Assembly: GCF_900112025.1 (NCBI RefSeq)
Contig: NZ_FOKL01000001.1
Location: 360,762 to 424,761, forward strand
DNA from: Janthinobacterium sp. 344
Lineage (GTDB): Bacteria > Pseudomonadota > Gammaproteobacteria > Burkholderiales > Burkholderiaceae_D
Length of the DNA: 64,000 bases
Reading direction: 5' to 3'
Part shown: piece after piece, positions 44,587 through 52,250 of the stretch
Layout of the letters: every line of letters begins with the position of its first letter
How positions within the stretch are numbered: the stretch's first letter is position 1
Notes under the pieces: model-generated
Database searches by the model: none
Seen by the model: only the letters and a program-made list of their open reading frames with translations
Told to the model about the DNA's origin: nothing
Position numbers and translations under genes: made by a program

Positions 44587-44892
44587 TTACGTTATTTTTT
44601 CATCGTAATGGTACTGCGCCACGATGGGTCCCGCCTTGAACAGCGCCTCCTTCATTTCCTTGTCCAGGCGCGCGTCGCGGCGGCGCATCCATTCGAGCAG
44701 CATGGACATTTCGCGCCGGCTGGTATCGCCCGCATGCGCCAGCACGCGGCGCAGTTCCGGGTCCGTGCATGCTTCGAAGCGCTGGCTGTTCAAGTCCAGC
44801 GCCTGCAGCGCGGCGATGGTGGCGCCGATGGCGCGGTGCATGTCCAGCGCGGTGGCGGGCAAGTCGGATTCTTCCAGTGGGACGGTGGTCAT
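44587..44892 (-). CDS. encapsulated-ferritin-like protein without the ferroxidase ligands
   Basis: The 101-residue helical protein aligns without gaps, from memory, to the Rhodospirillum encapsulated ferritin: HRAI near residue 19, QR..A.TDPEL..VLAH near residues 37-53, LLEWMRRRD and LF..GPI near the end. The positions of its ferroxidase Glu32, Glu62 and His65 appear as Ala, Ser and Glu here. AAGGA lies 6 bases before the ATG at 44892. No encapsulin gene is near. Confidence 0.6.
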   Translation of the reverse strand: MTTVPLEESDLPATALDMHRAIGATIAALQALDLNSQRFEACTDPELRRVLAHAGDTSRREMSMLLEWMRRRDARLDKEMKEALFKAGPIVAQYHYDEKIT

Positions 44893-45029
44893 GCGGATTC
44901 CTTCGCGCAGTGAGAGTGGCATTGGCTGCATTCTCCACCGCGCGGGCGAAAAGCTCAAGCGCCCACGACACGTTTCCACCCGTTCGGCCATAATCATGGC
45001 TCGGCATTAGCCTACACAGCGGGAGCCCC

Positions 45030-46187
45030 ATGTTCAATTTCGACTTTTACAATCCAACGCAAATTCTCTTTGGCCAGGGCCAGATCGCCGCCATCACGGC
45101 CCTGATCCCGCCCGGGGCCCGAGTCCTCATGACCTACGGCGGCGGCAGCATCAAGCAGAACGGCGTCTATGACGAAGTCAAGGCGGCGCTGGCCGGCCAT
45201 ACCGTGCTGGAATTTGCCGGCATCGAACCCAATCCCAGCTATGAAACCCTGATGCAGGCCGTGGCCCTGGTCAGAAGCGAGCGCATCGATTTCCTGCTGG
45301 CCGTCGGCGGCGGCTCCGTGGTCGATGGCACCAAGTTCATCGCCGCGGCCGCCCTGCATGAAGGCGAGGCCTGGGACATCCTGGCGAAAGGCGGCAAGAT
45401 CGTCGAGGCCGCCCTGCCCTTCGGCACGGTCCTGACCTTGCCGGCCACGGGCTCGGAAATGAATGGCTCGGCCGTGATCACGCGCAAGGCCACGCAGGAA
45501 AAGCGCTCGTTCATGAGCCGCAAGGTGTATCCGAAATTTTCCGTGCTGGACCCGTCGAAGACATTCACCTTGCCGCTACGCCAGGTGGGCAATGGCGTCG
45601 TCGATGCCTTCGCGCATGTGATGGAGCAATATTTGACCACCCCCGTCAACGCCTCGGTGCAGGACCGCTTCGCCGAAGGCATTTTATTGACCCTGATCGA
45701 GGAAGGGCCGAAAGCGCTGTCGCAGCCCGATGACTATGACGTGCGCGCCAACGTGATGTGGAGCGCCACGCTGGCCTTGAACGGCCTGATCGGCGTGGGC
45801 GTGCCGCAGGACTGGTCCACGCACGCCATCGGCCACGAATTGACGGCCTTGTACGAGCTCGACCATGCGCAGACCCTGGCCATCATCCTGCCCAGCATGC
45901 TGCGCGTGCGCAAGCAGGCCAAGCGCGCCAAGCTGCTGCAATACGCGGCCCGCGTGTGGGGGCTCGACGGCGGCGACGAGGATGGCCGCATCGAGGCGGC
46001 CATCGCCCGCACCGAGTATTTCTTCCGCCACATGGGCGTCAAGACGCGCCTGGCCGACTATGGCCTGAACCATGCCAGCGTGGACGCCGTCGTCGCCGCA
46101 CTGGAAGCGCACGGCATGACGGCGCTGGGCGAACAGCGCGACATCACGCCGGAAGTGAGCCGCAAGGTGCTGGAACTGAGTCTGTAG
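45030..46187 (+). CDS. iron-containing alcohol dehydrogenase, YqhD-like
   Basis: The 385-residue type III alcohol dehydrogenase has the NAD(P)-binding GGGSVVDGTKF near residue 93, and metal ligands Asp and His in DAFAHVMEQY and two His in HAIGHELTALYELDHAQT. NFDFYNPTQILFGQGQI is typical of YqhD, an NADPH-dependent aldehyde reductase. GGGAG lies 5 bases before the start. It stands alone. Confidence 0.92.
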   Translation: MFNFDFYNPTQILFGQGQIAAITALIPPGARVLMTYGGGSIKQNGVYDEVKAALAGHTVLEFAGIEPNPSYETLMQAVALVRSERIDFLLAVGGGSVVDGTKFIAAAALHEGEAWDILAKGGKIVEAALPFGTVLTLPATGSEMNGSAVITRKATQEKRSFMSRKVYPKFSVLDPSKTFTLPLRQVGNGVVDAFAHVMEQYLTTPVNASVQDRFAEGILLTLIEEGPKALSQPDDYDVRANVMWSATLALNGLIGVGVPQDWSTHAIGHELTALYELDHAQTLAIILPSMLRVRKQAKRAKLLQYAARVWGLDGGDEDGRIEAAIARTEYFFRHMGVKTRLADYGLNHASVDAVVAALEAHGMTALGEQRDITPEVSRKVLELSL

Positions 46188-46258
46188 TTTCGACCTGCAG
46201 TGTTGTAAAACGGTCGGCCGGGTGGGACAGCCGGCCGTGGTTCATGCTAAGCTATCAA

Positions 46259-46331
46259 TTCGCTAGGGGTCCTGGAGCAGTCATCCGGGTGAGAGATACC
46301 CTTCGTACCTGATCTGGATAATGCCAGCGAA
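46259..46331 (+). promoter_or_regulatory. TPP (thiamin pyrophosphate) riboswitch
   Basis: The THI-box core is present in order: GAGAGATACCC, then ACCTGATCTGGATAATGCC, closed by a P1 helix in which TTCGCT (46259-46264) pairs with AGCGAA (46326-46331). About 110 bases separate it from the receptor start, room for an expression platform. High TPP should lower receptor synthesis. Confidence 0.95.
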
Positions 46332-46440
46332 GGAAAGCGCAAAGTACCTCCCTCCTTTGATAGCTCCTGCGTTGGCGCCAGCCGAACAAGCAGCCTGCCG
46401 TGCTCTTTCCAGAGACGGCTTGAACCACGAGCAATCTATG

Positions 46441-48618
46441 TCCACACCGAATTTATCTGTTTCTGTACTGACCCTGGCCATCCTGCACGCGTTTGCCGCG
46501 CCCGCCCTGGCCGCGAGCGACGCCGCCGATGCCGCCGCCGAGCCCCAGGCCAAGGCCGAGGCGCAAAGCATGGCCGAAGTGGTCGTCACGGCCAGCAAGG
46601 CGCCGGCCGCCAAGCGCGCCTCCGTCGGCGGCTTCAGTGATGCGCCGCTGCTGCAGACGCCGGCCGCCGTCACCGTCATCGGGCAAAAGGAAATGCAGGA
46701 CCTGCAAATCCGCAACCTCAGCGATGCCGTCAAGCTCGACGCCAGCATCAACGAGTCGTACAACGCCGTCGGCTATGCGGAACAATTCACCATCCGCGGC
46801 TTCAAGCTCGACACCAATTCCAGCTACCGCAAGGATGGCGTGGCCATTCCCGGCGACACGCAAATTCCGCTGGAAAACAAGGAACGCATCGAAGTGCTGA
46901 AGGGCCTGGCCGGCCTGCAGGCGGGCGTGGCCGCGCCGGGCGGCGTGATCGACTTCATCGTCAAGCGTCCGACGAACACGCCGCTGCGCACCGTCACCGT
47001 GGAAGCGCGCGAGCGGGGCACCCTGTACGGCGCCGTCGACCTGGGCGGCCGCCTGGAAGACACGCGCTTCGGCTACCGAGTCAACGTGGCGGCCGAGCGC
47101 CTGCGCTCCTACATCCAGGGCGCCGACGGCAACCGCAAGTTCATTTCCGGCGCCTTCGACTGGCAGATTTCCCCGCAAGCCTTGCTGCAACTGGACGCCG
47201 ACTACCAGGACAAGGCGCAAGTGACGGCGCCCGGCTTCCAGCTGCTGAGCAACGGCAGCCTGCCGGCCAACGTCAGCGCCGACACCATGCTCAACAAGCA
47301 GCCCTGGACGCATCCGGTGGAAACCGTTACCAGCAACCTGGGCCTGCGCTTCCAGTACGCCTTCAACGACGACTGGCATGCCACCTTGTCGGCCAACCAG
47401 CACTCGTTCAAGCGCGACGACTACACCGCGTATCCATATGGCTGCAGCCCGGAAGGCTGGGCACCCGTCTTCTGCAGCAATGGCGATTTCTCCGTGTGGG
47501 ACTTCCGCAGCCTGGGCGAGACGAAAAAGCCGCTGAGCGCGCAAGCCATGATCCAGGGCAAGTTCGCCACGGGCAGCCTGCGCCACGAATTCACGGCCGG
47601 CGTATCGTATTTCAACCGCAAGGACCGCGCCGGCAAGTACGTGTATGACGAAGTGGGCATCAGCAATATCTACCGCCCCGTCATCGTCGCCCCGTCGGAT
47701 GGCGTCACGGGTCCCGTGCGCCTGGTGCGCAACGACAAGGAAACGTCCGTCTTCGTGCAGGACATCGTCAGCCTGGCGCAAAACTGGAAACTGCATGGCG
47801 GCGTGCGCCATATCGATGTCGACGGCTATCAGTACGTGCTGAAGGCCGACACGGAAATCCGCGCCAGGCACGACTTCCTGCTGCCGAACGTGGCGCTGGT
47901 GTATAACCCGCAAGATAATATCGCCGTGTATGCGTCGTATTCGCAGGGCATGGAACACGGCGGCACGGCCGACCGCTACGCCAACAACGCCAACGTGGAA
48001 TTGACGCCGAGCCGTTCGAAGCAGATCGAACTGGGCGTGAAGGCGGACCTGACGCCGGACTTCATGGTCGCCGCCAGCCTGTTCCAGATCCGCAAGGGCC
48101 TGGAATTCAACCAGTACCTCGACAGCAGCCAAACCACGTACAACTTCGTGCGCGCCGGCCAGGCCCAGCACCGTGGCCTGGAACTGTCGGCCCAGGGCAA
48201 GGCTTCCGCCAACCTGAACCTGGGAGCGTCCGTCACGGCCCTGAACAGCCAGCAGTCGGCTACCGGCAGTGCCGAGTACGATGGCAAGCGCGTGCCCAAC
48301 GTGCCCGCCTTCAAGGCGGCCGTGCGCGCCGACTACGCCGTTCCGCAGGTGGCGGGCTTGAGCGTGAACGGCAGCTGGGAATATGCGGGCAAGAAGGCGT
48401 TTGAAAACAACAATACCACCTTCGTGCCCTCGTACAGCGTGTTCAACCTGGGCGCCGCCTGGGCCACGCGCCTGGCCGGCACGCCCGCCGTGCTGCGCGC
48501 CACCGTCAACAACGTGACCGACAAGTTCTACTGGCGCGACGTGACGCCGGAAGCGGGCGGCTACCTGTTCCCCGGTGCGAGCCGGACCTTCAAGGTCTCG
48601 GCGCAGTTCGACTTTTAA
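46441..48618 (+). CDS. TonB-dependent outer-membrane receptor, TPP-regulated
   Basis: The 725-residue protein has a signal peptide (cleavage near APALAAS), a TonB box in AEVVVTAS near residue 46, a plug domain (TPAAVTVIGQKEMQDLQIRN, FTIRGFKLD, RIEVLKGLAGLQAG) and a 22-strand-type barrel ending in Phe (SAQFDF). It resembles siderophore-type receptors, but the TPP riboswitch upstream points to thiamin or a precursor as substrate. The start at 46441 was chosen for the signal peptide; the frame opens earlier, inside the riboswitch. Confidence 0.92.
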   Translation, partial: STPNLSVSVLTLAILHAFAAPALAASDAADAAAEPQAKAEAQSMAEVVVTASKAPAAKRASVGGFSDAPLLQTPAAVTVIGQKEMQDLQIRNLSDAVKLDASINESYNAVGYAEQFTIRGFKLDTNSSYRKDGVAIPGDTQIPLENKERIEVLKGLAGLQAGVAAPGGVIDFIVKRPTNTPLRTVTVEARERGTLYGAVDLGGRLEDTRFGYRVNVAAERLRSYIQGADGNRKFISGAFDWQISPQALLQLDADYQDKAQVTAPGFQLLSNGSLPANVSADTMLNKQPWTHPVETVTSNLGLRFQYAFNDDWHATLSANQHSFKRDDYTAYPYGCSPEGWAPVFCSNGDFSVWDFRSLGETKKPLSAQAMIQGKFATGSLRHEFTAGVSYFNRKDRAGKYVYDEVGISNIYRPVIVAPSDGVTGPVRLVRNDKETSVFVQDIVSLAQNWKLHGGVRHIDVDGYQYVLKADTEIRARHDFLLPNVALVYNPQDNIAVYASYSQGMEHGGTADRYANNANVELTPSRSKQIELGVKADLTPDFMVAASLFQIRKGLEFNQYLDSSQTTYNFVRAGQAQHRGLELSAQGKASANLNLGASVTALNSQQSATGSAEYDGKRVPNVPAFKAAVRADYAVPQVAGLSVNGSWEYAGKKAFENNNTTFVPSYSVFNLGAAWATRLAGTPAVLRATVNNVTDKFYWRDVTPEAGGYLFPGASRTFKVSAQFDF

Positions 48619-49167
48619 TTAAGTTGGCGTAAAGGCAGGCGCCGCATCGCGCGCCTGCCGCAGCAAGGGTGCCGCCTGCGCCAGGCGCGCGTCCAGGCTG
48701 TCGTGCAGCACATGGTAGACAATGCCGCGCGCGTCGAGTTCCTCGAGCAGCAAGCGATAGATCAGCTGGCGCACGGCTTCCGACTCGCGCTGCAAGCCGT
48801 CGGCCACCCACGGGCTGTCGGGCGCCGTCACCAGCGTCACATCGTAGTGCGTGGCGTCGGCCAGCGCCGCCAGTTGCGCATCGGCACCGGCGAAGTAGTG
48901 GCGGCTGTAGACCACCGTCATCAACGGCGTCGTGTCGCAAAACAGGAAGTCCCGCGCATGGACTGCGGCGGCCGCCTCGCGTTCCACTTGCGTGCGCGCG
49001 ATGCCATACTGGTCGGCGGCGACGGGCACCCTGCCCTGCGTCTCGACGAATTCGCGCAAATACTCAGGCACCCAGACGGTGCCGTAGCGCTCGGCCAGGG
49101 CGGCCGCCAGGGTCGACTTGCCCGACGACTCCGCGCCCAGGATCGCCACGCGCACGCAGCGCGTCAT
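48619..49167 (-). CDS. NadR-like nucleoside kinase
   Basis: The 182-residue P-loop kinase has Walker A GAESSGKSTLAAAL near residue 10 and the NadR-kinase blocks VWVPEYLREFVE and FCDTTPLMTVVYS. It corresponds to the ribosylnicotinamide kinase domain alone. Overlapping pnuC by one base (TGATG), it should phosphorylate what pnuC imports: nicotinamide riboside, or thiamin in view of the neighbouring TPP-regulated receptor. Its stop codon abuts that of the receptor. Confidence 0.85.
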   Translation of the reverse strand: MTRCVRVAILGAESSGKSTLAAALAERYGTVWVPEYLREFVETQGRVPVAADQYGIARTQVEREAAAAVHARDFLFCDTTPLMTVVYSRHYFAGADAQLAALADATHYDVTLVTAPDSPWVADGLQRESEAVRQLIYRLLLEELDARGIVYHVLHDSLDARLAQAAPLLRQARDAAPAFTPT

Positions 49168-49778
49168 CACTTGAGGACCATGGCGTCAGGGGCGGCCGGC
49201 GCGGATTTTTTCCACGCCAGCAAGCCGATGATGGCCATCACGACAAAGAATCCATACAGCACGGCCGTCAGGGTCAGGCCCTTGTGCAGGTACAGCCACA
49301 CATACAGCACGTCGACGACGATCCAGGCGATCCAGTTTTCCAGTTTCTTGCGCGACAGCAGGAACTGTCCCACCAGGCTGCCGGCCGTGAGGAAACCATC
49401 GGCATGGGGCACGTCCGTGTCCGTCGTCGTCAGCAGCCAGGCGATGAGCAGGAAGCCGGCCAGCCAGCCCGCGGCGCACGCCAGCCAGCCGCGGCCATCG
49501 AGGCGCGTGACGGGCAAGGTCTTGCCGCCGCTGACGGGGTGCAGCCATTGATACCAGCCCCAGAACGAGACGCTGATGAACAGCAGCTGCAAGGCCATGT
49601 CGCCATACAGGCGCGACTCGAAAAACACGAAACCGTAGGCGGCTGAGGAAATGATGGCAAACAGCCAGGCCCAGTGGTTCTGGCGGATATTCAGCGCAAC
49701 GGTTGTCAATGCCAGGACAAAGGAAATCAGTTCAAGCGGCGTGGTGGCAAAACCCAGCAGGAGAAGCGTATCGTTCAT
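49167..49778 (-). CDS. pnuC: PnuC-family vitamin transporter
   Basis: The 203-residue protein has about seven membrane segments and the family signature WYQWL near residue 72 and NWIAWIVVDVLYVWLYLHKG near residue 150. PnuC proteins carry nicotinamide riboside, thiamin (PnuT) or riboflavin by facilitated diffusion coupled to phosphorylation. The neighbours suggest PnuT, but no THI box is visible upstream. Confidence 0.9.
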   Translation of the reverse strand: MNDTLLLLGFATTPLELISFVLALTTVALNIRQNHWAWLFAIISSAAYGFVFFESRLYGDMALQLLFISVSFWGWYQWLHPVSGGKTLPVTRLDGRGWLACAAGWLAGFLLIAWLLTTTDTDVPHADGFLTAGSLVGQFLLSRKKLENWIAWIVVDVLYVWLYLHKGLTLTAVLYGFFVVMAIIGLLAWKKSAPAAPDAMVLK

Positions 49779-49804
49779 GGGAATCGTGATGAGGCTGGTG
49801 GCGC

Positions 49805-49833
49805 AGTATGCAATACCGGGCATGAATAAGCAA
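49805..49833 (-). promoter_or_regulatory. putative promoter of pnuC
   Basis: On the minus strand TTGCTT (49833-49828) and CATACT (49810-49805) are separated by 17 bases, close to sigma-70 consensus, and lie 27 bases before the pnuC start. Confidence 0.5.
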
Positions 49834-49876
49834 GATTGCCCGCACCGTCACGCCAGCTTCACGCCACCTTTACCGC

Positions 49877-50395
49877 TCAGGCAAAGCCGGCCCTCGCGGC
49901 GCGCGCCAGCGAACGCTGCACGATCAGCTTGTGAAACGGGCGGATCAGCAGGATATACGCGCGTCCCACCCAGTTATGGCAATGCACGACGCTGGAGACG
50001 GTCACGCTGCCATGGCGCCCCGCGCCCCGGTCGCGCAGCACCGACAGGCGAAAATCCAGATGGCTGTCATCTTCGCCCAGGATGATTTCATCGTCGCTGA
50101 CGCTATAGATGCGGAAGATGCCGATGCGCTTGCCTGGCTTGGCTTCCAGCTGCTTCGCCGTCTTGATGCCGAACAGCGAGACGATGGCGTCGCGCACCAG
50201 CATCAGCCATTGCGCCCAACGGGGCTGGCTGCCCAGCAGCTGGCGCGCCAGGCTCTGCATGTCCATCTGGCGCGCCTGCGCCGTCGGCAGCGCGACGGCA
50301 TACGCGTCGGCCAGGTTGCTGCCTGGATACAGCGACGCGATGCCGGCGCCGGACGGCAGGGCCACGGCCCGCACCGCGTTGTTCATTTCTTGCAT
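49877..50395 (-). CDS. DUF2867 domain protein
   Basis: The 172-residue protein has the DUF2867 blocks DAYAVALP near residue 30, RIYSVSDDEIILGEDDSHLDFR near residue 100 and a C-terminal YILLIRPFHKLIVQRSL. The function is unknown; the fold is related to START-like proteins in some accounts. GGAG lies 5 bases before the ATG. Divergent from a TetR gene with two palindromes between, it is probably its target. Confidence 0.85.
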   Translation of the reverse strand: MQEMNNAVRAVALPSGAGIASLYPGSNLADAYAVALPTAQARQMDMQSLARQLLGSQPRWAQWLMLVRDAIVSLFGIKTAKQLEAKPGKRIGIFRIYSVSDDEIILGEDDSHLDFRLSVLRDRGAGRHGSVTVSSVVHCHNWVGRAYILLIRPFHKLIVQRSLARAARAGFA

Positions 50396-50403
50396 GTGAA
50401 CTC

Positions 50404-50424
50404 CATGTTTTCAGTGATAACATG
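50404..50424. promoter_or_regulatory. operator 1 of the DUF2867/tetR pair
   Basis: CATGTT and AACATG flank a TTCAGTGAT centre. A related palindrome lies 37 bases on, beside the tetR start. Confidence 0.6.
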
Positions 50425-50440
50425 GCCATCATACACCACA

Positions 50441-50460
50441 ATGTGAACAGCGATAACATG
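50441..50460. promoter_or_regulatory. operator 2 of the DUF2867/tetR pair
   Basis: ATGTGAACAGCGATAACATG shares the CAG.GATAACATG half with operator 1 and ends two bases before the tetR start codon. Confidence 0.6.
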
Positions 50461-50462
50461 CA

Positions 50463-51095
50463 ATGACAACAGCGATGACAACCACGAACACTTACCATCA
50501 CGGCAACCTGCGCGATACCCTCGTGACCGCCGCCATCGCCCAGCTGGCGCGGCAAAGCGACGCCGGGCTCTCCTTGCGCGAACTGGCGCGCGCGGTGGGC
50601 GTCTCGGTGGCCGCCGTGTACCGCCACTTCCCCAGCAAGGAAGCGCTGCTGGCCGAGGTGGCGGCGGCCGGCTTCGCCAGCCTGATACAGAAATGGGAAA
50701 CGCAGCTGCCGCCGCCGGGCAGCCTGCCGGCCGAACAGCACTTTCAATTGCTGGGCCAGCAATACATCGAATTCGCCCTGGCCGCGCCGGCCCATTACCG
50801 CCTGATGTTCGAGCACCAGGACGTGCGCCAGTTCCCCGCCCTGCAGGAAGCGGCGCAAGCGTGCTTCCAGTATGTGCTGCAAACGGCGGGCGCGGCCGTG
50901 CGCGAAGCGGGCCTCGATGCGCGCTGGGACAAGGCCGCCGCCAGCGCCGGCTGGTCGCTGGGCCACGGCTACGTGATGCTGCTGCTGAGCGGCCGCCTGG
51001 CCATGACGGACGGCGGCGACGATTTATCGCCGGCCATGGTGCCGCGCTTTTTTCAGTTGCCGGTGGAGGCCCTGACGCCAGCACCGCTGTCCTGA
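50463..51095 (+). CDS. TetR-family transcriptional regulator
   Basis: The 210-residue protein has the DNA-binding domain at residues 15-65 (HGNLRDTLVTAAIAQLA, then GVSVAAVYRHFPSKEALL) and a C-terminal domain with HYRLMFEHQDVRQFPAL typical of the WHG-type subgroup. It is divergent from the DUF2867 gene. Its 3' end overlaps the convergent truncated Sel1 gene by 43 bases. Confidence 0.9.
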   Translation: MTTAMTTTNTYHHGNLRDTLVTAAIAQLARQSDAGLSLRELARAVGVSVAAVYRHFPSKEALLAEVAAAGFASLIQKWETQLPPPGSLPAEQHFQLLGQQYIEFALAAPAHYRLMFEHQDVRQFPALQEAAQACFQYVLQTAGAAVREAGLDARWDKAAASAGWSLGHGYVMLLLSGRLAMTDGGDDLSPAMVPRFFQLPVEALTPAPLS

Positions 51096-52246
51096 ATCCT
51101 GGACATCGTCGTCATGCGGGATCGCAAGGCGGCAGGGTGCAGCGCATAGTCGGCGGCCAGGAAATATGGTTGTTGCAACAGCGAGGCGGCGCTTGGCTGC
51201 GGGGTGGCTGGCGGTGGGCGGACGCCCATGGCGGCGTCAAGCAGGCTCTTTCGTTGACCATCCCAAGGCGGCAGATCGGCCGGTGGCAATGGCAGGACTC
51301 TATCGAGATTGGGGAAGCGGCGATTGGGGTTGAAGCCGAGGGCACGATTAAGCACCGCATAACGTTCGCCGCGAGCCTTGTCAATGAACGGCACTAACAT
51401 ATCGGACATATTAAAAGGTTGGCTGAACTCTATTGAGAGATCGCGTGCGCACTGCGCGCAACCCAGGCGGACACCTTCATGTAAGACTTTTAGTGCGCGG
51501 TCTTTTGTTTCTGGCGTCCGATGATCGCCAATTATTGTGCCATCTGCAGTTCTTGGCGCACCATATAAATAATATAAATCATATGCCGCTGGACCATAAC
51601 CTTGGGCAACCGCACATTCCAGCATTTTGGTCGCTACAGGAATGTTGCCCCACATATCAATACCTGGGTGATCCTCTCCAGCAGTCAATTTTTCGCCGAG
51701 AAAACCCATTGCCTGTGGATTTCCCATCTGCGCCGCCTTTTGCCAGAAGGCATAGGCACGCGTGATGTCGCCGTTCACGCCGGTGCTGCTAGCATAATAC
51801 GTGCCCATGCGGTCATAGGCGGCCGGTATGCCCAGCCGCATCGCCTTTTCCACCAGTTGGACCGCCTCTTCCTCGCCATACGAAGGATCGTGCCCTTCCA
51901 CATACAGGCTGGCCAGATTAAGCATCGCCTTCCAGTGCAATCGCTCTGCCGCTTGACGCGTCAGATCGACGATTTTTTTATAATCGCGGTCTTCCACAAA
52001 AATTTCTGGATCTTCCATGGCGCGCGCTTCGAGGAACCAATCCTCCGCTTGCGCATCGATGGGCGGCACCTTGCTTGCCTCGATTTCACAGATGAAATCC
52101 GCGACATGGGGATTGAAGAGCGGCAGGCTCTGGTTGCGTGGCCAACCTTTGTCGTCTGGCATTTTGCAGGCTAGCAGGCAGCACAAGACAATCAGCAACG
52201 CAAGGCGTCCTCTTGTGGCATCCATGCTGGATTGATTGCCATCCAT
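51053..52246 (-). CDS. Sel1-repeat lipoprotein, truncated second copy (probable Tli5-type immunity)
   Basis: The roughly 397-residue lipoprotein (lipobox LLAC) is a paralogue of the next upstream gene, nearly identical through the Sel1 repeats (AMLNLASLYVEGHDP, AMRLGIPAAYDRMGTYYA, AYAFWQKAAQMGNPQAM) as far as FLAADYALHP, after which it ends in an unrelated 26-residue tail read antisense to the tetR end. It thus lacks the 150-residue C-terminal domain of its partner. The start at 52246 is one of three candidates. Confidence 0.8.
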   Translation of the reverse strand: MDGNQSSMDATRGRLALLIVLCCLLACKMPDDKGWPRNQSLPLFNPHVADFICEIEASKVPPIDAQAEDWFLEARAMEDPEIFVEDRDYKKIVDLTRQAAERLHWKAMLNLASLYVEGHDPSYGEEEAVQLVEKAMRLGIPAAYDRMGTYYASSTGVNGDITRAYAFWQKAAQMGNPQAMGFLGEKLTAGEDHPGIDMWGNIPVATKMLECAVAQGYGPAAYDLYYLYGAPRTADGTIIGDHRTPETKDRALKVLHEGVRLGCAQCARDLSIEFSQPFNMSDMLVPFIDKARGERYAVLNRALGFNPNRRFPNLDRVLPLPPADLPPWDGQRKSLLDAAMGVRPPPATPQPSAASLLQQPYFLAADYALHPAALRSRMTTMSRIQDSGAGVRASTGN

Positions 52247-52250
52247 TGCG

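Noticed and set aside
46321..46440. An earlier start of the TonB receptor at 46321
   Set aside because: That ATG is part of the riboswitch core and would put 40 non-signal residues before a clear signal peptide at 46441.
49779..49876. A second TPP riboswitch upstream of pnuC
   Set aside because: The gap is under 100 bases and contains no CTGAGA or CTGATCTGGAT-like core.
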